In this document: positions 19,101-31,280 of the stretch, piece by piece
How positions within the stretch are numbered: the first letter of the stretch is position 1
Layout of the letters: every line of letters starts with the position of its first letter
Assembly (NCBI GenBank): GCA_949358305.1
Contig: OX442317.1
Coordinates: forward strand, 10,482,186-10,546,185
DNA length: 64,000 nucleotides
Direction of reading: 5' to 3'
Source: Strigamia acuminata
Taxonomy: Eukaryota; Arthropoda; Chilopoda; Geophilomorpha; Linotaeniidae
Made by a program: the position numbers and the translations under genes
Notes under the pieces: generated by a model
What the model was told of the DNA's origin: nothing
Seen by the model: only the letters and a program-made list of their open reading frames with translations
Databases searched by the model: none

Positions 19101-20960
19101 ACAGGAGATATTTGTAAAAGTGATCAGTCATCAGCTCTACTCTGTCACCACATTACTCAATTGTTGACCACAGGTTCAAGAATATTTAATTTGTGATACG
19201 ATAATGTCCTTAGTTAACTGCATACTAAATCCCATAAATCTAATCACAACAGTACTGATTCTTTTATGGAACACATACAGCTTAAACCTTCAAAATTAAT
19301 AAATAAATATATAAATAAATAAATAAATAAACAAACAAATAAAGGCAGGCAGTGGAAGTTCGTTGAAGTGGACTTTCAGAATATTGATATTGACAAGATT
19401 TTGTGGGATTACGTATTCCGTGCAATCTGGCTTAAAAGTGATTAATATGTATTTGAATTAAAGTTTAAAACCAATGGGTATAATTAAGCAGCTGCACTTT
19501 TGTGGGTTATTCAAATTGATGCAACATGTGTGTTGCGTAATGAATTCTTTAAAGCTAAAATAACAAACCTGCAGGTTATACATTTATTTCAGGTAAATAC
19601 TCAAGTTGAACATGTGAGACGCTTCCCATGTCCCAGCATGTAATACAGTAATTGTTGTTGGTTTTGAGTGTTTGTTTTGCGTCACGTTTACGTGACAGTA
19701 CTCCCCGGCGAAACGTCTCACCTGCGTATTGTGCCGACCAATCAGGATCGAGCACATAGGTATTTAGTATATCATTTTAGAATAAAGTTATCATTGTTTA
19801 AAACTAACTAGTAACTACCAACTGTCGTATTCCCGACCTTTTCGTATTCAAAGCCACAATTGTACATTTAGGATGTGCTTGCATTGGAAAATCTTAAAAA
19901 CTATAATTCCAATGTATTGAAACTTGTTTATGGCTGAAAATGCAGACAACATTTTGTATTAAATTAATGAAGCTACGTCAAAATTCTGACACATTGTTGT
20001 ATTGTTAAAAAACTTCTGAAAACCATTTTGTCCTGTATCTTAGGGATTAAAAAACCTTTTTGGGCCGGTAATTTCGCTGTATGAGCAGTGGTGGCCCCAA
20101 GATTTTTTGACAAGTCTGGTACAAGTTCTTCTCAACGGCGTCTGCTCCCTTTGACTCCTAATCCCTATGCGACAGTAATGTAAATTCCTAAATTCCAGGA
20201 GCGGTGTAACGGGCTTAGGATGCTTACGGCCGTCACTGTTAGCAATATCTATTTAAGAGCAGGCGTTTATTGCCCGTTACCGGTTGCCGCATAGGCTTCA
20301 CCAAAAGCGACAAAGATCTTAAAAATAACAAGAAACTGTCACAGTCTGGCATTACCTAGTTTGTACGCGTTATCCCGTTTTATGTTCCTGTTTTCCAATT
20401 TATCCTGTAATAAATCCAATTCCATTTAACTCACCTTGGTTCCTCATTTGTTGTTTTGTTCTGAGTTTCTTATTCCTTGGCCCATTCTGACGTGATTTCT
20501 TTGCCGGACCAGTTCAAGTGCTGTATTAATTACTGTTTCCCCCTGCTTTTCATCCTTGTTTTGTTCAGCTTATTTGAAATCCTAGTCATGTCTGTGTGAA
20601 TCATCCTACTGATTATTTACGACGCGTGTGATTGGTTCCTGGCTGGCCACTGATTGGCTGTGCCCGTTCTGTTTTGGGTCTGGCCCGAGTTTACCTCAAG
20701 GTTTGCAAAGGCTGGATTTGGGCAGAAGGTACATGCTTTAATTAGCCATTGGTCAGCCTGGCTACCTCTGTCACCATGACTAACTCACGGTGTTGCCTCC
20801 ATGCAGTTCGCATTGCCCGTAGTGTGCATTCCATTGTCATCCCACGTGTTTATTCGCGTTTTAACTTAGAAACCTGTAATTTTTGTTGCTCTTTTATTTG
20901 ATTCTTAATGCCTTTGACACGTACCTAGGGGCCAGAATTAAACCAATTAGCTACTGTGTC
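16151..20960. other. Gene-poor, AT-rich interval with possible solo-LTR fragments
   Basis: No convincing gene was found in 4.8 kb. Two stretches have the texture of degraded LTRs: about 19600-19870 (GTGAC-rich, then AGAATAAAGTT followed by an AT-rich tail) and about 20160-20940 (GC-richer, with an AATAAATCC word). An (AAAT)n/(AAAC)n patch lies at about 19290-19345. Short ORFs at 17275-17490, 18160-18390 and 18607-18951 have no recognisable domain. A short ATG frame at about 17117 in a GC-richer patch could be a first exon but has no downstream support. Confidence 0.4.
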
Positions 20961-20974
20961 TTTTTTGCACGTGA

Positions 20975-21232
20975 TTAAAGTGCGCTGCTCGGCCTTGCCA
21001 TCTCGCCATTAGAGATCCCAGCAAGGTTAGGCACGGCATAGACTTCTATGTTTGTTGTGTCGTCGACGATAGTCCTAAGGACACATAACATCAACTCAAT
21101 CTCTGCCATTTCCTCTTTCTTTTTATAATTCCAAGAAACCCGTGCTATAATTCCTAACAGATCTAATGAGGGGATAGTTTGCCGCCACATTCCAGGCATG
21201 CTATCATTAAAAAAGCCTTTGTTTACGACCAA
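20975..21232 (-). pseudogene. Possible coding fragment of unknown origin
   Basis: An 85-codon frame with balanced, protein-like composition (segments such as PGMWRQTIPSLDLLGI and EMAEIELMLCVLRTIVDDTT) stands out from the surrounding AT-rich noise. It might be an exon or a transposon ORF fragment. I recognise no family, and no splice sites or partner exons were established. Confidence 0.25.
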
Positions 21233-21284
21233 GCTCTTCTTGTATTGTAATCGGCGCTTAATTCAAAACGCGTTTACCCTTTTA

Positions 21285-22350
21285 TACAAGGTGTTCTAAA
21301 AGTCTAGTTTCCTCCAAACATTTCTTGAGCAATTGCATCTAGGCCAACTTTGATGAAGCAATCGTATAGGAAGTTGGGTGAGAGCAATTCAATGATGTCA
21401 TCAAATTTGACCTTGATAATCATTTTCAAGGTTATTCACTTTTTAACTTTTAAACCATTTAAGATACAGCAAAATTTCCAAATACAAAGTTGTAGAGCAC
21501 CATGAAATTAGTACTACCCAACTTATCTTAGTCACCTTAAGTTAAATGTTTTCGTTTTAAAATGAAAACAAATCAGCTGAAATAAAGTCAGCCATTGTGG
21601 CAAAAATTAAATTTTTAGTACTGCAAAAGTAATGAATTTCTTCAATAAATGTATTCAAATTTGCATTATTATGCAAGCAAACAAGAAAAACCACTGTTTT
21701 TTATGTTTAAATTATTTTATTTTCATAAGAAGATAAAATTTCAATTTGCTGATTTGTTTGCTGATTTGATTGCAATATGTTAATGCAATAATAATGAACT
21801 TTGAACCATCTGGTGGTGGTTTTAAACACTACCAGTAAATGCAAAAAGGATGTTAACTGAAGCAGCAAAGCCTGTTTTAAATTTTTGCTGGAGTTTTAAG
21901 GGGCACCAATTTTGCAAGAAGAATAACTAATTAAATAAATGATGAATCAATACAAATTTCACTTGAGATTTACTTTGTTATCAGATAAACAAAGTCACAA
22001 ATTTTCAGCGAAAAAAAATGAACAGAAAAAAAATTTTCCTATTCAAGAAAGAGCTTGTCCCTAAATCCGTATAGCCTTATGCCTCCAAGGGTTAATTAAG
22101 GTGACTAAGATAAGTTGGATAGTACTAATTTCATGGTGCTCTACAACTTTGTAATCGAAAATTTTTCTCTAACCTGATTGGTTTAGAAGTTAGCAAGTGA
22201 ATGACCTTGAAAATGGCTTTCAAGGTCAAATTTGATGACATCATTGGATTGCTCTCACCCAACTTCCTATGCGATCGCTTCATCAAAGTTGGCCTAGATG
22301 CAATTGTCAGGAAATATTTGGAGGGAACAAGACTTTTAGAACACCCTGTA
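21285..22350. mobile_element. MITE with long terminal inverted repeats
   Basis: The left end TACAAGGTGTTCTAAAAGTC and the right end GACTTTTAGAACACCCTGTA are near-perfect inverted repeats. The inversion continues inward for about 260 bp on each side: GGCCAACTTTGATGAAGC against GCTTCATCAAAGTTGGCC, and CTTATCTTAGTCACCTTAA against TTAAGGTGACTAAGATAAG. The element is 1066 bp, flanked by TA dinucleotides, the usual target of Tc1/mariner-type transposases. The roughly 540-bp centre is AT-rich without a transposase, so the copy is non-autonomous. A few mismatches between arms show it is not brand new. Confidence 0.85.
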
Positions 22351-25277
22351 TAAAGCCGGTTTGTGACAAAACGATCAGTCTGTTTTTATTCTTACGGTAA
22401 CAGTACTATTAAGATATTTATCTCTTCTGAAGCAAAAGACCACTTCATTACAAATAATTGTACTTGCTTGGTTGTTTTTATTAGTTTATCATCATTTAAT
22501 TGAAAGTCAAATTTAGGCAAGTACAAGAGGTCATAAATTGTTTTTAATTCTCATTTTACTACACAACAAAAAAAGCAATTTTCATTCATTTTTAACTCCT
22601 TGTAATTTGATCTATTCAAATGACAGACTGCATTCATTAAAAATTAATTCAATTTGGAATTCATGTACGAAGTAGAAAGAGAAAGAGAGGCAGAGAGAGA
22701 CAAGACATTTGTATAATGCAATGTGCATTTTGATTTGCAAAGCATTACCAAAGTAGGCCTAATTCCACATGACTTGAAACCCGGTATTATTCCGTTTATG
22801 AAATATGACTTTGCATGACCTCAACCTTTCACTTCTTTCATTATTATTCTCTTCCCTTTGAATGACCCTTAACTTATCTGCTTTGCATTAAGACCTGACA
22901 TTTATTTACATTTAGCAGGTGAAAGAAGACATTGCACCTGCACTACAGGGTTGAAAACTTAAAGTTCTTAGTTCTAATCTTGTTACCAAGTGAAGAAATA
23001 TCAGCATTTACAAAACAACATGCAGACCAATTGTAGATGTTGTCTAGTTTGGCACAGGTCTCGGCTAAGCATCACAAATAACTATATCTTCGTGTGGATC
23101 TTAGTGAAAATATCGTTTTACTAGAGCAATTTACACAATCAAAATACAGTAGGAGCACTTTTGGTGACGTTTCTTTATTTGAACTTTGATGGAGTGCAAT
23201 CCAATTTCTTATCTTATCGCAAAGTCTTTGCACCACTTTTTATTGGAACGTTTGATTTCTGTAATGGAATAGGGTTAAGGTATTTGATTACAATGAATTT
23301 TATTCTCATTCATCTTCTATAATAATCTTATCTGTCAAACTTTTAACATTTCAACTCAATTACAAATGAATGCGATACCGGTAATTTAAAATATTTAAAA
23401 TATTTAAAACATTAAAACAATTCTAATTTAATTAAAAAATACTCAATGTATTCAACCATGGGGTAACAGTATTTTCCCTGTAGCAAATACCGCATGAATT
23501 ATTTCACAGCAGTATAAATCATTAAAAGTTTATTTTATATTTGGTTTGTGCGAAAACTACAGCAAAATGGACAAAATAATGGAAACCTAATAGTTTATGA
23601 ATTGAAAATTGAATGCATGAATGAGGGTTATCACACTGCAGTCCAACTTTGACGCCAGAAGTGAACATAATGTGCGCTGTGACTATAGTAGCAAAAGTGC
23701 TCTACATTCTCTATCCTAACTTTTCCAGTAATCCTGTTTTTTTTTTTTTTTTCTATCTGTACTTTTCCCATGCGCTTGCTGTTTTATTACAGTAAATTAG
23801 CATGTGCTAATTGCAGAGGGATTACCGTATTTATTTTATCAGAAATTTTGTAGCCTAAATGTTAATTAAAGATGGACAGAAGGCGGTAGTGTGATGTGAG
23901 GTTTGTTTGGAGAAAGGCAAATTGAAAATCAATAGTCCAGAGAAAAAAAAATTAAGTTTCTAGAGAAAAGCGAAGATTTTGCGTATTTCCATTACTGGCT
24001 CACTCGCCACTTATTCCTTGTGCAATGAATTGACATTGAGCTTATGTGGTCTCTAGTTAATTTGTTTGTGTTTTTATCAAGGGTTTGCATTTGCAGTTGC
24101 AGCACAGTATTTCCTTGAAAGCAATTGATTTTTTTTCTTTCTCAGCAAATTAACACAGATGCAAACACGAATGCTCTTTACGTTTCTTAATTTAATATTT
24201 CCTTTTGGATTAAAATGAGTAAGGTAAGTGCAAATTGTAAACAGCTCATTACGCAGCCACAGCGAGCATGTAAATTGAAATGGGAAGAGCACAAAAGCAA
24301 CGGGGAAGAAAGACACATCTAGCTCTAACTTTTTAATTATGAACTAGTCCTGTTGTCCCATCGCTATGCGATAATTTTCTCGAGCATTTGTTCCGCTTGT
24401 TTGTAAATGGAATGTTTTTTTCTTCTTTTTTTCCCATCAGTGGTTTATGTTGTAGGGGTTGAATTGATTTGGTATGTTGTTGTGCTGGTGCAGGGGGTGG
24501 TGATGTGTTTGGCGTTTAGGGGTTTTAGTGTTGTGGTAAGTTATTTCTGTTGAATTTATTTTGGTTTGGTATGGGGCACGTAGATCTGTTTCACACGTTA
24601 TTTCGCTGTTGTTAGGACTAATTTCATAACCAAAGCTTCTTCTATCAACAATGTAACCACTAGATATCTCATTAAATACATTAAATAATGGGGCACAAAA
24701 CCCAGAAGAGGTTTTCCTGCCCACAATTTATGCTAATAACTGCACTATTGATACCGGTACGCTAAATATTTTCTAGCAGTTTATGATATGCACATTTATA
24801 TTGCCAAATATAACTTATGTAACCATTGATGTGATAAAAGTGACGAATGAAACTGCAGCAAACAAAGCAACTGATTGTTCTTTGATATAGTTCTCAGTAA
24901 CAAGAGCATGTTTATGATGGAACATGATCTTTAAATTCCAAACAAGCTTGAGAATATTTTTTCGTCTTCACTTTGGGATTTGGAGCTCTGGGGCTTTGCT
25001 GATTCAGTGCTCTGTGTACTTTGGGTCCTTGCACACTTTGGATTTTTACACACACTGAGTGTTCCCACACTGTGGGCCCTTATGCACTTGAGCTCCCCAT
25101 TCACTCCAGGGCTTTACTGATCACATTACGATTCTTTACCTCCTGTGCATTGTATTATTATTTATTAAATATTGTTAAGAACTTTTTTTTCTATCCTTAC
25201 TCTGGTAAACTCCGCACAAGTTGACCAAGAAAATTTCAACACAAAAACTACACAGAATGCTCTTGTTATTGTGATTT
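22351..25277. other. Gene-poor AT-rich interval
   Basis: I found no supported gene. A purine-rich GAGA patch lies at about 22675-22705 and poly-T runs at about 23740. A 95-codon minus-strand frame at 24437-24724 has no known domain. A degenerate minisatellite-like stretch around 24960-25125 repeats words like GGGCTTT, GCACACTTTGG and CACACTGTGGGCCC. TACCGGTA octamers occur at 23376 and 24752. Confidence 0.4.
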
Positions 25278-25280
25278 GTG

Positions 25281-25481
25281 ATGTCAAAAGTAACTGAGAA
25301 ATTTTGTCTTTCTTACAAGAACTTTCAATGGATTGCTTTTCTTCTCTTATTTATCGTATTGACCCAGTGGTCTGCGGGTGGTGATGCTTTGAAGACGTGT
25401 GAGGGTTTGTTTGATAAAATATTGAGAGAGTTTGAAAATAGTGGGCATGGCCACACAGGGAACATGCGCAGAAAAGCATAA
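25281..25481 (+). CDS. Putative small secreted peptide (orphan)
   Basis: A 66-codon ATG-started ORF (the preceding codon is also ATG) encodes a short basic N-terminus, a hydrophobic stretch of about 16 residues rich in Leu, Ile and Phe, and then a candidate signal-cleavage region (QWSAGGDA). A mature part of about 33 residues follows, with one Cys and a dibasic RRK near the end. An AATAAA hexamer lies about 95 bp downstream. The layout resembles a secreted peptide precursor, but no family is recognised and it stands alone in gene-poor DNA. It may be a chance ORF. Confidence 0.25.
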   Translation: MSKVTEKFCLSYKNFQWIAFLLLFIVLTQWSAGGDALKTCEGLFDKILREFENSGHGHTGNMRRKA

Positions 25482-27841
25482 ACAAGTTATAGCACTTTTA
25501 TTTGTTTTTAATTTCATTTTATTTGCTGTCTGAGAGAAAAGGTTCAAAATATTAAAGTAAGTTTAAAAAAAGTAAAAAATAAAAATTATTTGAATTCATA
25601 TTAATCGACCACAATCCACTATACACTATACAAGCTAACTCATCCTTTAGAAATTGATATTTTTTGCATTACCCCTGCACTGGATTATTTTTCATATCAT
25701 ATTACTTGACCTGAAATGTTTTCTTGGTCAATATGAGAGAAGTCAAATATTGTGCACACGTGCTTTTTTTTGTCTTAATTCAATTTGGCAAAGACAAATA
25801 CACCATATTCTTCTCAACATTTAACTTCACTCTGTAAGCACTTAAAATATTCATGATGTAATGCTTTCTCTGCAGTAAAAAATTCTTAGTTTGTGATCAT
25901 ACAAAAAATACAAGAATTGATGTATCAGCATTACACCTTTAACTTGCCACTTATCGCGATGATAAATTGCCTTTCCACCATAAATTTGTTATATATATAT
26001 ATATATATCTTCGAAAAAAAAGTGGCTAAAGGGTTCCTGAAGTCCCTCGTTCCTCATATTTTTTTTCTTTACGTTTGCTGAAAATTAAATTTTACTTTTG
26101 TTATCTCAAGGGTGGCTTCCTTGGAGACCAGTCAAAGTAAAAAAAATAGTCTTGTTTTTTTTTTTTCATTCTTTCTTCTTTATCCATTTTTCTTCTAGTT
26201 TTTTTCAATTGAAAACAATAAAATTCTTGGAAAAAATTCCATTCAAATGTTGCGAAGAAATGTAATCTACTGACACAAAGTTGAGTAATCGAAATCGCAA
26301 AATGATTGCTTGACGGAAGATGCGTTTTCTCCCCTTGATACAACAAACGTGTTTATCAGAGATAAACCTTAGGTTGTTGTATTGAGTCTACATTGATGGA
26401 TGGTACCGGATTTGGCTGACTCCACACTACACGCACTGTATTGGATTAAAAGGTTACTGGCAACCGCTTCTAAGCAGCTTATGTGTCATTATAGAACCTG
26501 AAAAAAATTCCAAGATTGCTTTAAAAACTACAACAACAAATGGCTGAAGTAGTTGATGAAAGAATTCTATGTCTAAGAGTTAAATATAAATCTAATATTG
26601 ATAAGGATTAAATATTAAAGGGGCTAAGCTGGAGATTAAAAGTGATTTGGACTCGACAGTAGGGGTCCAATATTTTGCTAAAGGTGGGCCGTTTGTGTTA
26701 CGTGACATTTTTTTACTCCCCGAGCAAAAAAAGACCTTTTGTAGACGGTCCATAAAATCTGCAGTTTTACAGCATTCCCAGGAGGCCCCATTAAAATGGT
26801 TCAAATTGGGCCCCTGAATTGCTATGGCCGGCCTTGTGCACGGGTAGTATTGGGTTGGGGCTGGTCAGTACATGGGTTTGTAAGTTAGGTGACAAGACCA
26901 TCTGGCTCCACCGCATTAACTGTGTTTGCTGTGGTTTGTCCACTTCTCACTGTGTGATGTGTCGAGCAGTCGCCACGTCATGTGACGTTGCGAGTGATCT
27001 GACGCATCACAAAGAGTTTTAATTTACAAAAAGAGACTTGATCGTGTTTGGAACATTCGTGTGTCAGTTCCTTCATGGCCAGTTGCTCGCTGAATGTGTA
27101 ACTATATGAATATGTACGAGTAAATTGAGTTTCTATACGATTTATTGGGATTTATAATTTGCAATTGTTTTCTTATATTTATTCAAATAAATTATGTAAA
27201 TATTTGTTATGAACCAGTGAGTCACATTACAACAGCAAAGAATAGGCCATTACAAAATAAAAAGATCATATTTTTCATATTTTACCATTTTATGGCTGGC
27301 AATGGCAGAAATGAATAAAGACCTTTTTCTATCTCAAAAGTTAGATCGTTTAACCTTGACTCCCCATACTCAACTGTTAACAAATCTTCCAAGGATATTC
27401 AACTGGAGCACTTTGATGTAAACAGCATATATAAGAAATGACTTAACACGTTCCAAATCTTTTATGCTGAAAGTTAACCCGCTTTAAGTGTCCAAGTGGA
27501 CTGCTTACATGTGCAGCAGAAATTGTGCAAAAACAGACACTAAAAGCTTTGATCAGTTCATACATTCTACAGCAGATGTGGAGCTTTTAAATTTTAAATA
27601 AAAAAGGTTAGAACCAACTTTGCTCTCATGTTTGTTTGTCTGCAACAGAGCGAGATGAGATTTCTTGAGTTTTCTTAACATCTGTGGAAAAACATGTTTT
27701 CTCTAATTCTGTTTGCTAAGCATTATTGGTCTTAGCCTCAACTCCAGCACATGCAAAATATAATTGAAAACAAAATATATAAAATGAAAAAAAGCATAAA
27801 GATAAATAAAACGTGTGAAATGAAATTGCAGTTGCATTAAT
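25482..27841. other. Gene-poor AT-rich interval
   Basis: I found no supported gene. A (TA)n microsatellite lies at about 25990-26008. The GC-richer patch 26810-27020 contains a 67-codon frame without a known domain and may be an old transposon or LTR remnant. Confidence 0.4.
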
Positions 27842-27965
27842 ATCGTCTGTGGAAAGACATTTGATATGTCAGGTCCAGATGGTCTTGATAGACAAAATTA
27901 ATTGAAGCTTGTCAAGTGTGCCGTAATGACAATCGAAATTTCTATCTCAGCAAGCGTGAATGTTA
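27842..27965 (+). repeat. Dispersed repeat, copy 1
   Basis: This copy shares CTTGATAGACAAAATTAATT-like, CAATCGAAATTTCTATCTC and GCAAGCGTGAATGTT words in the same order with 29116-29266. The copies differ by small insertions. An A-rich run follows 30-45 bp downstream, as in short retroposed repeats. Confidence 0.6.
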
Positions 27966-29115
27966 TTCTTTTATGAGTCGTCAATTGCAGTTACAGTCTA
28001 AAAAAAAAAAAATACTACCAGAATGCCATCAGATTTTATACTGTTTGACTTGAAATTATTCACATTACATTGAATGACCTTAACGCTTAACATTATTGTT
28101 GGTTAGAAACTTATAAACAATGTTGCAACATGTTACCTTAGATCTCATTTTCTACAAATCTAGCACCAAAATTGATGAAATCTCTTTTTTTTAAATTATT
28201 TTTTTAATTTTTATCGATACTTAGATGAGAAACCAGGTCCATCCATTTTACAGGTATCTAATTCACAAATTGGCTACTTGGATTGAATGTATTACGGATA
28301 CATTTTGGATGTCCTGTGCTTTTCAGGAAAATAGGTGTAAATGAACTCCATTTCTTACACTTTTTTAAGTACTGTATTTGCCATTTTATACAGTTTATAC
28401 TATATTTAGATTCACACCTCCCAGTTACACCTTTTTGTACCTCTTATTTGTATCAGTGCAAAGTACAACAATTTCCAAAATATTTGCCAGGGATTGATTC
28501 CCAACAATTTCAGAGGTCAACTAGCCCAGTTAATTGAACCGTTTCCACAACATTAGCATTACGAAAACTAGCAAAATAAATTAGTAAACTGCAATTGTTT
28601 TGGTGGAAATCGTTCTACTTGTTTGTTGTGACCAACCTGTAGAAATGCAATCCAATGACAAAGGAAATGAATGCTCCTTCCCAATGCCCAATCTATCAGG
28701 ATTCACCCACGAAAGTGCAAAACCTGATCCTAAGTCTTCTTACTTCTTGTGCTTCCTACACACTGCTGATTCATCCAGCTGGGTCGACGAATCAATAGGA
28801 ATTCCTTAGAAGTGCTGCTTCTCTGCTCGATCAGGCCAAAGTGCTCAACTTATTAGTTAATACTTAGTACTTGAAAGTTGAAATATGGCATCTAAATGCT
28901 GCCAAATACCAATCAACACTTTGCCTTACAAATTGTGCACTTGAATGTACTTACTTTAACTGGGATGGTGTGGATTTATGACACCAGAGTCATAAACTAT
29001 TTTTGTAAACTCTTTAGTTGTTTACAAATTTCGACCGGATTGACGGGGAAGAAATTAAACACAACAATAAATACAACATTTGTATAAGATCACATTTGTA
29101 AGGAGCACGATTGGG
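27966..29115. other. Interval between dispersed repeats, nothing recognised
   Basis: About 1.1 kb of AT-rich DNA. Short frames at 28283-28537, 28600-28809 and 28896-29087 have no recognisable domain, splice context or codon bias. Confidence 0.4.
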
Positions 29116-29266
29116 ACGTGTCTTTGTGGAAAGGAGGCACTTGATATGTCCAGATGGTTTTGATAGACGAAATTAATTCAGGCGTGCAAAGTGGAGGGAG
29201 GCACTTGTTAAGTGTGGCGTAGCTAATGGCAATCGAAAATTTCTATCTCGGCAAGTGTAAATGTTG
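29116..29266 (+). repeat. Dispersed repeat, copy 2
   Basis: Second copy of the unit at 27842-27965, in the same orientation and about 1.25 kb away. It contains an extra segment of about 25 bp (GTGGAGGGAGGCACTTGTT). It also ends near an A-rich run (about 29320). Confidence 0.6.
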
Positions 29267-31214
29267 CATACTGATAGCGAATTATTTACAATTTATAATA
29301 AATAAACCTGAGAATTAAAAGAAAAAAAATCTTTCGCCTGATTTAATGTATGAAATTCTGTATTGCCGATTCCTCTTAGGATTATTTTTTTTTTAATTCC
29401 TGAAAATAATTAACTTCTTTTTTTTACATTTAATTTTTCTGATTTGTTTATTTACTTTCTTGATCCATTTTTTTTCTTCACAATTTCTGTGTTTTGATTG
29501 AGTACCGAAGGTACGATACTAATAAATCTGAATTTAATAAAATTAATTTTGTAAAAACTAAATCCTAATGTTATTATAATTTTCATCATCACAAAAACAC
29601 TTTTCAATAAGATCTCGACGAAACAATATTCACTTAAACCCAAAGACTGCATTTACGAGGTTTTTTGAAAGTGCTTTATATTTTACCGAGTTTTCTGGAT
29701 ACTTTTAGAGTGTACCTTAAGTTAGGTTTTGCATATTCAGGGAAATGAAACCACGAAAACACAAACAGCAAAACTCTTTAAAAACAACTTTAATTTTTAA
29801 CTCTAAACACAGTCATGCTCACTCACACTACATACGCAACATACAGTAAAACCAAAGAAAAATTAAATTAAAACCACCCGAAATGAAATAAAAGAAAACA
29901 TTGACATAATTCTTATCATTTCATTGCGTTCTATTGCTGGCGCAGCGCAGCAAAGCTCCAAGGAAGAAAATAAAAAGAGTGCCATAAAAGCATAATCTCG
30001 AGTGCGTAAAACAATTAAAATACTGCGCTTGTTAAATGGTTAATATAAGTTAGCCGGCGTCAGATCCAACCATGGTTCTTATCCGGCGAAGCGTAGCGCA
30101 TGGGAAATGAGAGTCTGCATGCCTCCCTAGACTTATTCCTCTCGTGCATTAGCATCCATCTTCTCACTGGTTACCCTCACAACCATACTTAACTTTTTTT
30201 TATGGTTTTTGTTTTAAACTTTCATCATATTTCATCGTGAATGTGTCGTCGGGACATTTTTTTCCCCCTCTTCTTGCTCTTCAAGACACGAAATAATTGA
30301 CGAGGTACTTCTCCGCACAATAATTTTGACAAGGAATATTAATCCAGAAAAACATTACACTCAAAGATATTTATAATAAAAGAAAAAGTTAAATCCCATT
30401 TGACTTGGCCAGTGAATCATGGTTGCCAGCACTGCAGGGTTTTGGGCTTTATTGGCATCGCGTGTGATCTATGATCTATGAAGCTATTATATTATTCACC
30501 TATTTTAGCGTTTGGTCATTCATCAATTACCAGTCGATGGCTCGTTGGTATTGTAAGTTGCAAGCACGTGCCCCCACTCTCTCTCCCAGCGCGTAAATTA
30601 GACAGCTAATGCTTGCGTGTGAGTAACGTAATGGGTTGAGCGAGGGTACATTTGGACACAGATCTTTGTTCTTGATCGTTAGGAAGGTGACAGTGATGGA
30701 TGACAGTTGTAGATATAGGCGCAAGATGACGCCTTCCCTCGTGGCAAGTGACTCGCTCGACGTGCATGTTGCTCGATTCGGGCTCAAAGGATTGAGGTTG
30801 ACGAGAAAGGATTAACAAATTAATCAAGCGAAATCCATTCTTTTTTAGATAATTTAATTGCATCTATCGATCAACATGAGAGAGAAATTGCTGTACAGTA
30901 TATTGAAAGTGCGCTTTGGTCGCACGCATGCCTGTTTAAAGCCTAAAGCCTAAAGCCTAAAGGTGGCTTCACAATTGCCCGTGAGTAGAATGGTTTGTGT
31001 ACTGCTGAATGGGTTGTGACCGCAGTTCGTAACCCCACTCACGTCAAACTGGTCGCTGCATTCTAACCTAGACTTACAGGAGTTTTCAAGATAAGAAATT
31101 TATGCGAGATAGCAACAGTTTCTATGAACCAAACAAACTTATACTCATTCTTATCAGATGCTATGCAGCAGGAATTTGTGGCAATAACAATATTAGAAAT
31201 ACCGTAGGTGAGAC
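29267..31214. other. Gene-poor interval
   Basis: No supported gene is visible. A GC-richer patch lies at 30050-30180. Minus-strand frames at 30527-30863 carry no known domain. A short triplet of CCTAAAG units occurs at 30940-30960. Confidence 0.4.
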
Positions 31215-31280
31215 TGATTGTGTGATTGTGTGATTGTGTGATTGTGTGATTGTGTGATTGTGTGATTGTGTGATTGTGTG
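31215..31280. repeat. Microsatellite (TGATTGTG)n
   Basis: An 8-bp unit is repeated about eight times without interruption. A minus-strand ORF crossing it owes its THNHTITQSHNH-type repeat entirely to this satellite. Confidence 0.95.

Noticed and set aside
31201-31280. CRISPR-like array
   Set aside because: The repeats have no spacers and the window is eukaryotic.
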